DNA from: DASQWP01 sp050697555
GTDB taxonomy: Bacteria; Actinomycetota; Thermoleophilia; Gaiellales; Gaiellaceae
Length of the DNA: 15,613 nt
Reading direction: 5' to 3'
Assembly (NCBI GenBank): GCA_050697555.1
Contig: JBOHAD010000055.1
Span: 1 to 15,613, forward strand
Translations under genes and position numbers: made by a program
Notes under the pieces: model-generated
The model's input: only the letters and a program-made list of their open reading frames with translations
The model's database searches: none
What the model was told of the DNA's origin: nothing
Shown: positions 6,088-12,269 of the stretch, piece after piece
Position numbering within the stretch: position 1 is the stretch's first letter
How the letters are laid out: each line of letters begins with the position of its first letter

Positions 6088-6695
6088 ACGGAGACCCCCG
6101 CAGCCGCCTGATCGAGGAGCACATGCCGCTCGTCACTGCGCTCGCCCACCGGTACGACCATCGCGGGGAGCAGCTCGAGGACCTCGTCCAGGTCGCCGCG
6201 CTCGGACTCATCAAAGCGGTAGACCGCTTCCGGCCCGAGCGCGGCGTCGCGCTCGGCGCATTCGCGGCGCCCACGATCGTCGGCGAGATCAAGCACCACC
6301 TCCGCGACCGGACCTGGCCGCTCAGCGTCCCGCGCCGGCTGCGCGAGTCGCGCGCCCCGAGCGAGTTCGTCGCGCCCGAGATGGAGGCCGAGGCCGCCGG
6401 AGGCGACGACGAGACCCTTTCCGAGGTGGAGGACCGGGCGCTCCTGGAGCCCGCGCTCGGGGCGCTCCAGGAGCGGGAGCGCCGGATCCTCCAGCTCCGC
6501 TTCTTCGCCGACCTGAGCCAGGTCGAGATCGCGGAGGAAGAGGGCATCTCGCAGGTGCAGGTCTCGCGCATCCTGCGCGACGCCCTGGAGAAGCTCCGCG
6601 GCTCGATCGGCGCGCCGGACCCGGCATTGACACGTCCGGACGGGAGCAGTACGTTCGAGGACGTAACGAAAGCAACGAACGGCGGTGCTCAATGA
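6084..6695 (+). CDS. SigB/SigF-family RNA polymerase sigma factor lacking region 3
   Basis: The product is an alternative sigma factor that would direct RNA polymerase to a special promoter set. Of 203 residues, about 8-90 are region 2: LEDLVQVAALGLIKAVDRFRP, then FAAPTIVGEIKHHLRDRTWP and VPRRLRE, close to the SigB/SigF group. Residues about 122-172 are region 4 (LQERERRILQLRFFADLSQ, then SQVQVSRILRDALEKLR). Between them there are only about 30 residues, mostly acidic, where family members of about 250-260 residues carry the region 3 helices; region 3 appears to be missing. The GTG start overlaps the stop of the upstream membrane protein (GTGA), and its stop overlaps the next start (ATGA), so all three genes are probably translationally coupled. 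No RsbW-like anti-sigma kinase is adjacent, leaving the upstream membrane protein as a possible regulator. Confidence 0.92.
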   Translation: MNGDPRSRLIEEHMPLVTALAHRYDHRGEQLEDLVQVAALGLIKAVDRFRPERGVALGAFAAPTIVGEIKHHLRDRTWPLSVPRRLRESRAPSEFVAPEMEAEAAGGDDETLSEVEDRALLEPALGALQERERRILQLRFFADLSQVEIAEEEGISQVQVSRILRDALEKLRGSIGAPDPALTRPDGSSTFEDVTKATNGGAQ

Positions 6696-7570
6696 GCAAG
6701 CCGGGGGCTCCATCGTTGCTGCGGCGTTGGGGGAAGCCAAGGGGCCGAACGGCCTTCGCTGTCGTGCTCCTCGCGCTGCTCGTGCCACCTGCGGCACCTG
6801 CACTCCCAGAGGGCGTTTCGCCCGACGTGGACTACACCCTCGAAGGTGTCCCGGGCACGAACGGTTGGTTCCGGAGCGAGGTGACCATCCATTGGACGGT
6901 CGTGCCCACACAAGGACTCAAGAAGACGACCGGCTGTGAGCCCGGCGACAGGATCGAGGACGAGACAAGCGGCGTCATCCACACGTGTGTTGCTGAGTGG
7001 AACGACGGCACGATATTTAGCAGGCCCACGCATCCCGCGATCAAGATCGACTGGACCCCGCCCACCTCCGTCAAGGTCAGGCCCACTCGGCGGCCGGACG
7101 TCTACGGGTGGTACGGCCACCGCGTGCGGTTCGTCTTTAGGGGCACCGATGCGCTGTCGGGCATCGCCTCCTGTTCGAGGAGGCTCTACGACGGACCGAA
7201 TCGGGCGAGGGCATCGGTCACGGGCTCTTGCGAGGACCTCGCCGGGAACTCCACGGCGCGGACTGTCCGCCTCAAGTACTCGAAGCCGCTGCTTCGCCCG
7301 CAGCGGGGGAAGAGGGTGAGACGGGCTCCCTTCCTCGACTGGGTGACCGTGACGAACGCCCGCTTCTACAACGTCCAGGTGTGGCGGGACGATCGCAAGA
7401 TCCTGACTCGGTGGCCCCGGCGGAGCCGGCTTCAGATGCCCAGCCGCTGGACGCACGAGGGCGTCCGCTACTCCATGGCGGTGCCGGGACGCTACGACGT
7501 GTACGTCTGGCCGCGCTTCAAGGGCCGCTACGGCAAGAGCATCGGACACACGTACTTCATCAGGAGGTAG
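6692..7570 (+). CDS. Secreted protein with Ig-like and fibronectin-III-like beta domains
   Basis: The 292-residue product starts with a basic stretch and a hydrophobic segment (TAFAVVLLALLVPPAAPALP, about 20-39), a signal peptide. Residues about 45-125 and 126-196 look like Ig-like beta domains: the first ends in the junction IKIDWTPP, the second contains DALSGIASCSRRL and ends CEDLAGNSTARTVRLKY, as in bacterial Ig-like repeats. Residues about 212-290 (FLDWVTVTNARFYNVQVWRD... PGRYDVYVWPRF) have a fibronectin-III pattern. There are four Cys (82, 99, 161, 180), possibly forming two disulfides. The function is unknown; binding or adhesion outside the cell is a guess. The ATG overlaps the sigma-factor stop (ATGA), which ties an exported protein to a regulator in one message and suggests it may be part of the sensed envelope system. 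Confidence 0.78.
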   Translation: MSKPGAPSLLRRWGKPRGRTAFAVVLLALLVPPAAPALPEGVSPDVDYTLEGVPGTNGWFRSEVTIHWTVVPTQGLKKTTGCEPGDRIEDETSGVIHTCVAEWNDGTIFSRPTHPAIKIDWTPPTSVKVRPTRRPDVYGWYGHRVRFVFRGTDALSGIASCSRRLYDGPNRARASVTGSCEDLAGNSTARTVRLKYSKPLLRPQRGKRVRRAPFLDWVTVTNARFYNVQVWRDDRKILTRWPRRSRLQMPSRWTHEGVRYSMAVPGRYDVYVWPRFKGRYGKSIGHTYFIRR

Positions 7571-7660
7571 GCGGGAAGGCCGCTGGCCGGGCCGCACGGC
7601 AAGAGTTTCTTCACGCCCGCGCCGCGGACGGTTGACGGACTCGTCGCGACCCCTCCGAGA

Positions 7661-7734
7661 TAGCGGCGGCAGGACTCGAACCTGCGACACACGGATTATG
7701 ATTCCGCTGCTCTAACCAACTGAGCTACGCCGCC
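7661..7734 (-). tRNA. tRNA-Met (CAT anticodon, elongator type)
   Basis: The 74-base minus-strand cloverleaf is clear: acceptor GGCGGCG with CGCCGCT (G1-U72 wobble, discriminator A), D arm GCTC/GAGC, anticodon stem GCGGA/TCCGT with loop ATCATAA, and T arm GCAGG-TTCGAAT-CCTGC. The anticodon CAT means elongator Met or lysidine-modified Ile2; the sequence matches elongator Met genes of actinobacteria as I know them. It is not the initiator, since position 1-72 is paired and the anticodon stem lacks three consecutive G-C pairs. CCA is not encoded. Confidence 0.95.
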
Positions 7735-7746
7735 CCGCGAGCCCGG

Positions 7747-7752
7747 ATTCTA
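7747..7752 (-). promoter_or_regulatory. Candidate -10 element for tRNA-Met
   Basis: TAGAAT on the minus strand ends 12 bases before the mature tRNA 5' end, the right place for transcription to start a few bases upstream of the tRNA. No clear -35 is seen; that region overlaps the end of the neighbouring coding sequence. Confidence 0.4.
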
Positions 7753-7770
7753 GCAGCGGGCGTCCGGCGC

Positions 7771-9150
7771 TCAGGCGCCCTCGACGAGCTCTATCCCCTC
7801 GTCCGCGAGGTCGGCGACTCCCCCCTCGGCGACGTGGACGATGTCCTCCACGCCGGCTCGCTTGAGGAGCGACGCGGCGATCGAGCTCCTGTTCCCTGCC
7901 GAGCAGGCGACAGCGAGTGGCCGGTCGCCGTCTCGGAGCTCCGGCGGCACCCCGTCGCGCAGGTCGTGGTAGGGGACGTGGAGGGAGTCCGGTACGTGAG
8001 CCTCCTCCCACTCGTCCTCCTCGCGCACGTCGAGCAGGCGCACGTCGCCGCGGCGCAGGCGCCCGGCGAGCTCGCCGACGTCGATGGCGAGCGTCGAGCC
8101 GGTGGGAAGGCCGGCCTCGCGCCAGCCCGCGACGCCGCCCGCGAGACAGCCGAGGAGCCTGCGGAAGCCGACCGCCTCGAGCAGGCGCCCGAGCCGGGCC
8201 GCTTCCTCACCCGTCGCGGCCGTGACGACGACGTCCGACTGCGAGTCCACGACCCAGGCGGCGCGCGTCCCCACGGCCGCGTTGAGCATCGTCACGTTGA
8301 GCGAGCCCGGGACGTGCTCGGCGTCGAACTCCCGCGTCGCGCGGCCGTCCACGAGCGTCGCGCCCCCCTTCAGGATCTCCTTCACCCGCGTGGGCGCGAG
8401 CGGCTCGAGCGAGGTCGACTCGGTGAGGAGGGGCCCGCGGTTCAGCTCGACGATCCGCTCGAAGTTGGGCGGCTGCGGGGCGAGGTCGTCCGTAAGAGCG
8501 TGGACGAACTCCTCCTCGTCGCCGATCCTGAGCAAGCGGTTGAAGCGCCGCTCGAAGCCGATCGTCGACCCCGGCTTCTCGCTCATTCCGGCGCCGCCAC
8601 AGAGGGAGCCGCCCACGTGACCGGGCCACGCCTCCGCGAAATCCTCGAGCTCGAGGAGCCGCCGCACGGAGCGGAAGAGCCCGCGGGCTCCCGCCTCCGG
8701 CTCGACCGCGAGGTCGGGGCGCGCGACGTCGCCGACGAAGAGCGAATCGCCGGTCACCGCGAGCCAGGGCTCCTCCGTGCGACCGCCGTCCGCGACCAGG
8801 TACGCCATGTGCTCGGGCCGGTGGCCGGGCGTCGCGAGCGCCGTGATCCGGATCTCGCCGACGGCGACCGAGTCGCCGTCGCCCAGAGCGACGTGCTCGT
8901 ACTCGACGCCTGCTTCCGCGGAGATGTGGATCCTCGCGCCTGTTGCAGCAGCCAGGCGTCCGTGCCCGGAGACGTGGTCGGCGTGGTTGTGCGTCTCGAG
9001 GACGTGCGCGATGCGGAAGTCGTGCTCCTCGGCGAGCGCGAGGTAGTCCGCGATCTCCCACTTGGGGTCGATCACGGCCGCCTCGCCTCCGTCCGCAACG
9101 ACGTAGGAGGCGCAACCGAGGTCCTCGTACAGCACCTGCCGGAAGAACAT
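7771..9150 (-). CDS. CstB-like persulfide dioxygenase: metallo-beta-lactamase fold with two rhodanese domains
   Basis: The 459-residue enzyme probably oxidises glutathione- or thiol-persulfides to sulfite and thiosulfate in the cytoplasm. Residues about 1-230 are an ETHE1-type MBL domain: THNHADH (His54, His56, Asp58, His59), TPGH (His110), TGDSLFVGDVARPDL (Asp135) and WPGH (His178), giving the mononuclear iron site of this family. Residues about 255-350 form a rhodanese-like domain without the active cysteine (TAATGEEA where CxxGxR is expected). Residues about 356-455 are an active rhodanese with CSAGNRS (Cys416). MBL, pseudo-rhodanese and rhodanese in that order is the layout of staphylococcal CstB (about 444 residues). 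I chose ATG at 9150, since the upstream GTG at 9183 lies in a strong hairpin. It lies downstream of padR and a His-rich gene; PadR control is inferred. Confidence 0.9.
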   Translation of the reverse strand: MFFRQVLYEDLGCASYVVADGGEAAVIDPKWEIADYLALAEEHDFRIAHVLETHNHADHVSGHGRLAAATGARIHISAEAGVEYEHVALGDGDSVAVGEIRITALATPGHRPEHMAYLVADGGRTEEPWLAVTGDSLFVGDVARPDLAVEPEAGARGLFRSVRRLLELEDFAEAWPGHVGGSLCGGAGMSEKPGSTIGFERRFNRLLRIGDEEEFVHALTDDLAPQPPNFERIVELNRGPLLTESTSLEPLAPTRVKEILKGGATLVDGRATREFDAEHVPGSLNVTMLNAAVGTRAAWVVDSQSDVVVTAATGEEAARLGRLLEAVGFRRLLGCLAGGVAGWREAGLPTGSTLAIDVGELAGRLRRGDVRLLDVREEDEWEEAHVPDSLHVPYHDLRDGVPPELRDGDRPLAVACSAGNRSSIAASLLKRAGVEDIVHVAEGGVADLADEGIELVEGA

Positions 9151-9165
9151 GCCGGCGCATGATAC

Positions 9166-9199
9166 GCCCGCGCCCGAGCGCACCCGCTCGGGCGCGGGC
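9166..9199 (-). terminator. Perfect 15-bp GC hairpin, possible terminator or attenuator
   Basis: Bases 9166-9180 and 9185-9199 are a perfect inverted repeat with a 4-base loop. The hairpin lies just after the His-rich gene and 15 bases before the persulfide dioxygenase start. There is no T tract on either strand, so it could instead be an mRNA processing or stabilising stem that lowers expression of the downstream gene. Confidence 0.5.
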
Positions 9200-9205
9200 A
9201 GGGGT

Positions 9206-9418
9206 CTAGACGGTCGCGGTCTCGGTCGGCTGCTCCTTCAAGCGGCGGATCCGCTCGGCGACGTCGGCGACCTCCTGCTCGAGGTCCTTCTGGTACTCCT
9301 CGAGCGCTTGGAGTCGTTCCTCCCGGCTCGGGTAGCTGCGGCGGGAGCCCGGCCCGCAGCCGCCGTGGCCGTGGCCGTGGCCGTGGCCGTGGCGATGACG
9401 ACGGTAGCGACGGTGCAT
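9206..9418 (-). CDS. Small His/Gly-rich, coiled-coil protein next to PadR
   Basis: The 70-residue product has two halves. Residues 1-23 are basic and histidine-rich (MHRRYRRHRHGHGHGHGHGG then CG), a likely metal-binding stretch with one cysteine. Residues about 31-63 (SREERLQALEEYQKDLEQEV then ADVAERIRRLKEQ) form a charged amphipathic helix or coiled coil. Small proteins of this design are often found beside padR-type regulators, and the helical half recalls DUF5320-type proteins; I give no firm family. The ATG is preceded by a perfect GGGAGGTGA whose TGA is the padR stop, so the two genes are coupled. A role in metal or effector binding for the regulator is speculation. Confidence 0.8.
   Translation of the reverse strand: MHRRYRRHRHGHGHGHGHGGCGPGSRRSYPSREERLQALEEYQKDLEQEVADVAERIRRLKEQPTETATV
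9363..9392 (-). repeat. Hexanucleotide repeat (CCACGG)5 inside the His-rich gene
   Basis: Five perfect copies of CCGTGG on the plus strand encode the His-Gly dipeptide repeat. Copy-number change by slippage would stay in frame and only alter the number of histidines. Confidence 0.9.
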
Positions 9419-9422
9419 CCTC

Positions 9423-9431
9423 TCACCTCCC
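9423..9431 (-). promoter_or_regulatory. Ribosome binding site overlapping the padR stop codon
   Basis: GGGAGGTGA on the minus strand is 4 bases from the ATG at 9418, and its last three bases are the padR stop. This fixes the start of the small gene and shows translational coupling. Confidence 0.8.
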
Positions 9432-9818
9432 TTCGTAGCGCTCCATGAACGTCGTGATGACCTCCCGGACCTCGCGCAGCGACTCCGTCCAGCGGTCGAG
9501 GAGACGGCTGCCCGCCTCCGTGAGCTCGTAGGTGCGCTTGGCCGGCCCGGGCAGTTTGCCGCTCCATTCCGAGCGCACGATCCCCTCTTCCTCGAGCGAC
9601 CGGAGGACGCGGTAGAGGTTGCCCACGTCCACCCTCGCCTCGTCGCCGGTGAGCTCGGGCAGGCGCTCGAGCAGCTCGTACCCGTGCATTGACCGCTCGC
9701 GCAGAAGGAGGAGGAGCGAAGGCTCCACGAAGCGCTCGACGCGCGCCTGCACGGCCCAGTGCCCCGGACGCACGTAGGACCGGCAGCGGGCGCCGCGAGG
9801 GCCGCGGCGCCTGCTCAC
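9423..9818 (-). CDS. PadR-family transcriptional regulator
   Basis: PadR proteins are winged-helix repressors that usually control a neighbouring gene or operon. In this 131-residue protein the winged helix spans about residues 32-103: PSLLLLLRERSMHGYELLERL, then VDVGNLYRVLRSLEEEGIV and the wing RTYELTEAG, followed by a helical tail (about 104-128) for dimerisation. The first 30 residues (basic, with CRSYVRPGHWAVQARVERF) extend beyond the usual PadR start, so a downstream start such as the GTG at codon 24 cannot be excluded. The GTG at 9818 lacks a Shine-Dalgarno sequence. A palindromic ATGT/ACAT site lies 8 bases upstream, suggesting autoregulation. It is first of a probable unit with the His-rich gene and the persulfide dioxygenase. 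Confidence 0.9.
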   Translation of the reverse strand: MSRRRGPRGARCRSYVRPGHWAVQARVERFVEPSLLLLLRERSMHGYELLERLPELTGDEARVDVGNLYRVLRSLEEEGIVRSEWSGKLPGPAKRTYELTEAGSRLLDRWTESLREVREVITTFMERYEGR

Positions 9819-9825
9819 GACGTTC

Positions 9826-9846
9826 TACATGTCAAACACATATGTA
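9826..9846. promoter_or_regulatory. Candidate PadR operator (TACAT-N11-ATGTA)
   Basis: An imperfect 21-bp palindrome with TACAT and ATGTA arms, A+T-rich in GC-rich surroundings, directly upstream of padR. PadR-family operators commonly carry ATGT/ACAT half sites. TTGACA on the minus strand falls inside it, so it may overlap promoter elements. Confidence 0.5.
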
Positions 9847-9906
9847 AGAGACTAGCAGGGGCGAGCGCGGCCCGGGAACCCGTGTGGAGACGGGTGTGAC
9901 GCCGGG

Positions 9907-10485
9907 CTACTCGGTCCGCGCGCTCGCCGGCGCCTGCGCCCTCGACGCTCCGGCAAGCGAGCGCCAGACGATCAGGGCGGCGGCCGCCGCGGCGGCGCCG
10001 AGACCGAAGAGGACCGCTCCGGTATCACCGACCTCGGGCTTGACCGTCATGTCGAAGACGATCAGGAAGAGGAGCACGAGTTCGATGCGCGAGTAGAGGA
10101 TGATCCGGGCCATCCGCCGCTGCGCCTCCGGCGACTCCAGCCCCTGCTCGGCGATCACCTTCCCGAGCCGGCCCGACTCGGGGTTGAGAAACGTGACCCC
10201 GGAGAGGAACGAGATGCCGAAGAGGACGAGCCCGATGACGATCCAGTCGTCGCCGAACGACCAGGGACCCTCGACGACCAGCAGGATCCCGCTGATTACG
10301 GCGAGGAGCGACGCCCCCGTGAGAACCCGCTTGCCCACCCACTCGGCGTCGCCGGTGAACGCTACCGCGCGCTCCGGGCCCGCGGCGATGGCGCGGAGGG
10401 CGAAGAACTGCATCATCAGGGCGCCGCCGAGCCAGGCGATGACCATCGAGACGTGGACGAAGAGCAGGAACGTGTACCAGGTCAT
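9907..10485 (-). CDS. DUF2269-type integral membrane protein
   Basis: The 192-residue product is a small membrane protein of unknown role. The start MTWYTFLLFVHVSMVIAWLGGALMM is typical of DUF2269 proteins (F-x-H-[IV]-x-x-x-[IV]-x-W-x-G). Four or five hydrophobic spans lie at about 4-26, 56-72, 81-101, 128-147 and 158-175, the first one containing His11. I chose the ATG at 10485 because it opens with the conserved segment and has AAGGGG about 10 bases upstream; the longer in-frame extension to 10824 runs antisense through the dehalogenase gene and is not credible. It is transcribed away from the dehalogenase. A short palindrome TTCCTGAGGAA (10515-10525) lies between the two genes. No clear partner is seen. 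Confidence 0.85.
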   Translation of the reverse strand: MTWYTFLLFVHVSMVIAWLGGALMMQFFALRAIAAGPERAVAFTGDAEWVGKRVLTGASLLAVISGILLVVEGPWSFGDDWIVIGLVLFGISFLSGVTFLNPESGRLGKVIAEQGLESPEAQRRMARIILYSRIELVLLFLIVFDMTVKPEVGDTGAVLFGLGAAAAAAALIVWRSLAGASRAQAPASARTE

Positions 10486-10645
10486 GCGAGTGGGCCCCTT
10501 CGATCCTCGAGAGATTCCTGAGGAAAGTAACGCTCTGAGCAGGGTGGCGCAAGACCGTCGCGCTCCCGACGACACCGAGGCCCAGCCGGGCGAGCACGCC
10601 GGCGGGCAAGTGCACGGACGCGCCGCTCCGGGTACGAGCCGCGAC

Positions 10646-11503
10646 ATGTTCGACGGCTTCGAGCTGGATCGGATCCGCGCGGGCGCGGTGGAGCTTCGCG
10701 TCCGCCACGGCGGCAGCGGGCCGCCCCTTCTCCTCCTGCACGGCCATCCCCAGACGCACGTCATGTGGCACCGGGTCGCCCCTCGGCTCGCGGACGACTT
10801 CAGGGTCGTCGCCCCTGACCTCACGGGATACGGCGAGAGCTCGAAGCCGCCGACGACCCCCAGCCACGAGCCCTATTCCAAGCGCGCCATGGCACGGGAT
10901 CAGGTCGCGCTCATGCGAGAGCTCGGCTTCGAGCGCTTCGCCGTCGCCGGGCACGACCGGGGCGGGCGTTGCGCCTACCGCATGGCGCTCGACCATCCGG
11001 ACCGCATCGAGAGACTCGCCGTGCTCGACATCGTCCCGACCGGCGAGGCTTTCCGGCGCGCCGACATGAGCTTCGGGCTCGGGTTCTGGCACTGGTTCTT
11101 CCTGGCTCAGCCCTACGACCTCCCCGAGCGTCTGATCGGCGCCGATCCGGATGCGTACTACTTCCGCGGCTCGCGCGAGCTCTTTGCTCCCGCCGCGCTC
11201 GAGGACTATCTGCGCAGCGTCCGCAACCCGGAGACGATCCACGCGATGTGCGAGGACTACCGCGCCGGCGCCTCGCTCGACTTCGAGCACGACGAGGCCG
11301 ACCGCGGGAGACGACGCATCACCTGCCCCCTGTTCGTCCTCTGGAGTGGCCGCGACGAGCTCGACCAGTGGTACGACGTGCTCGCGATCTGGCGGGAGTG
11401 GGCGGACGACGTGCGCGGCCGTGCGCTCGACTGCGGCCACTACCCGGCGGAGGAGCTGCCGGACGAGACCTACGCCGAGTTGCGCTCGTTCTTCTCGCCC
11501 TGA
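10646..11503 (+). CDS. Haloacetate (fluoroacetate) dehalogenase-type alpha/beta hydrolase
   Basis: The 285-residue enzyme probably hydrolyses a short 2-haloacid such as fluoro- or chloroacetate to glycolate in the cytoplasm. It carries the full active-site pattern known for fluoroacetate dehalogenase: HGHPQT (oxyanion region, 32-37), GHDRGGR with nucleophile Asp104 and carboxylate-binding Arg105 and Arg108, Asp128, FWHWFFLAQP with the halide-binding pair His149-Trp150, Tyr205 in EDYRAGASLD, and the general base His265 in CGHYPAEE. Length fits the family (about 290-300). ATG at 10646 lacks a strong ribosome site; an in-frame GTG at 10610 is possible. The natural substrate is not certain, as such enzymes also act on other esters or halides. 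Its 3' end overlaps the convergent coiled-coil gene by 34 bases. Confidence 0.88.
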   Translation: MFDGFELDRIRAGAVELRVRHGGSGPPLLLLHGHPQTHVMWHRVAPRLADDFRVVAPDLTGYGESSKPPTTPSHEPYSKRAMARDQVALMRELGFERFAVAGHDRGGRCAYRMALDHPDRIERLAVLDIVPTGEAFRRADMSFGLGFWHWFFLAQPYDLPERLIGADPDAYYFRGSRELFAPAALEDYLRSVRNPETIHAMCEDYRAGASLDFEHDEADRGRRRITCPLFVLWSGRDELDQWYDVLAIWREWADDVRGRALDCGHYPAEELPDETYAELRSFFSP

Positions 11504-11796
11504 GCCCGCTCCGCGTCGCGCAACCGGGCGAGCACGGTCTGGTAGCGGGCAGCCAGGCGGCGCTCGAGCCGGGTCAGCTTCGAGCGTCTCTCCCGGGTCA
11601 TCTCGAGCGCCGCGTCGAGCTCGTCGAGCGCCCGTTCGAGGAGGTCGGACCGCTTGTCGGGAACGGCCTCCTCCCATGCCACGCGCAGCTCGTCCAGTCG
11701 GTCGCGGATGCGGAGCAGCCGCTCGGCGAAACCCGTTTCGAGCTCCTCCCCGAAGACGCGGTGGATGGCTTCCCGGCTGCGCCCGCGTTCGCTCAT
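11470..11796 (-). CDS. Small charged coiled-coil protein coupled to marR
   Basis: I do not recognise the 108-residue product. It is almost wholly helical in appearance, rich in Arg, Glu and Leu in heptad-like spacing (for example RLLRIRDRLDELRVAWEEAV at about 26-45 and KLTRLERRLAARYQTVLARL at about 73-92), without signal peptide or membrane span. Its ATG overlaps the marR stop (ATGA), and it is the last gene of the MFS-marR unit, which argues for a real gene although it is short and its 3' end lies antisense to the end of the dehalogenase gene (34 bases shared). It may partner the regulator or be unrelated; no function is assigned. Confidence 0.65.
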   Translation of the reverse strand: MSERGRSREAIHRVFGEELETGFAERLLRIRDRLDELRVAWEEAVPDKRSDLLERALDELDAALEMTRERRSKLTRLERRLAARYQTVLARLRDAERAQGEKNERNSA

Positions 11797-12269
11797 CGTC
11801 CCACACCGACCGGAGGCTGCCGCTCTGCGCGCGAGCGCTCGAGCGTGTCGTTCAGGTAGTCGAGGAGGGCGACCAGCCGCGCCTGCTCGCCGGCGTCCAG
11901 GTCGGCGAGCAGGCCCTGGAGGATGCCGGCGAGGTGCGCCCGCCGCCGCTCGACGCAGCGGCGGCCACGCGCGGTCGCCTCGATGCGAACTCCCCGGCGG
12001 TCGTCGGGATCGGGGCGGCGCCGGACGAGCTCCGCGCGGACGAGCCCGTCGACGGTGCGGCTGGCCGTCGCCTCCGTCGTCTCCAGCAGCTCTCCGAGCG
12101 CCCGACTTCGCAGCGGCCCGGAGTCGACCACCAGGGCGAGCGCCAGCTTCTGCGTCATGGTGAGCGGCGGAGCCTCGAGCTCGCCCACGCCGCCGCGCAG
12201 CCGCGCCAGGAGAGCGAAGAGACGCTCGATGCCCGCGGCGAGCTGCTCGGCCTCGCGGCGTGCTCTCAC
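11793..12269 (-). CDS. MarR-family transcriptional regulator
   Basis: MarR proteins are dimeric winged-helix repressors that often control a neighbouring efflux pump and respond to small phenolic or antibiotic ligands. In this 158-residue product the N-terminal helix (about 5-28) and C-terminal helices (about 110-148) would form the dimer interface. The winged helix is at about 37-102: LTMTQKLALALV, LRSRALGELLETTEATASRT, VDGLVRAELVRRR, then the conserved wing DPDDRRGVRIEATARG. The GTG start has GGAGG upstream and overlaps the exporter stop (GTGA), so it is co-translated with the MFS gene. Autoregulation through the palindrome upstream of the exporter is likely. Confidence 0.92.
   Translation of the reverse strand: MRARREAEQLAAGIERLFALLARLRGGVGELEAPPLTMTQKLALALVVDSGPLRSRALGELLETTEATASRTVDGLVRAELVRRRPDPDDRRGVRIEATARGRRCVERRRAHLAGILQGLLADLDAGEQARLVALLDYLNDTLERSRAERQPPVGVGR

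Noticed and set aside
7661..7734. Initiator tRNA or tRNA-Ile2 for the CAT anticodon
   Set aside because: Position 1-72 is paired and the anticodon stem lacks the three G-C pairs of initiator tRNA; the overall sequence is closer to elongator tRNA-Met than Ile2, although lysidine modification cannot be seen in DNA.
10515..10525. TTCCTGAGGAA palindrome between the DUF2269 gene and the dehalogenase
   Set aside because: Only 11 bases, with no further symmetry, no regulator gene beside it and no clear promoter; chance is likely.
10025..11806. 593-codon minus-strand open frame
   Set aside because: It is the antisense shadow of the dehalogenase, whose catalytic motifs fix the coding strand, and it overlaps the DUF2269 gene out of frame.
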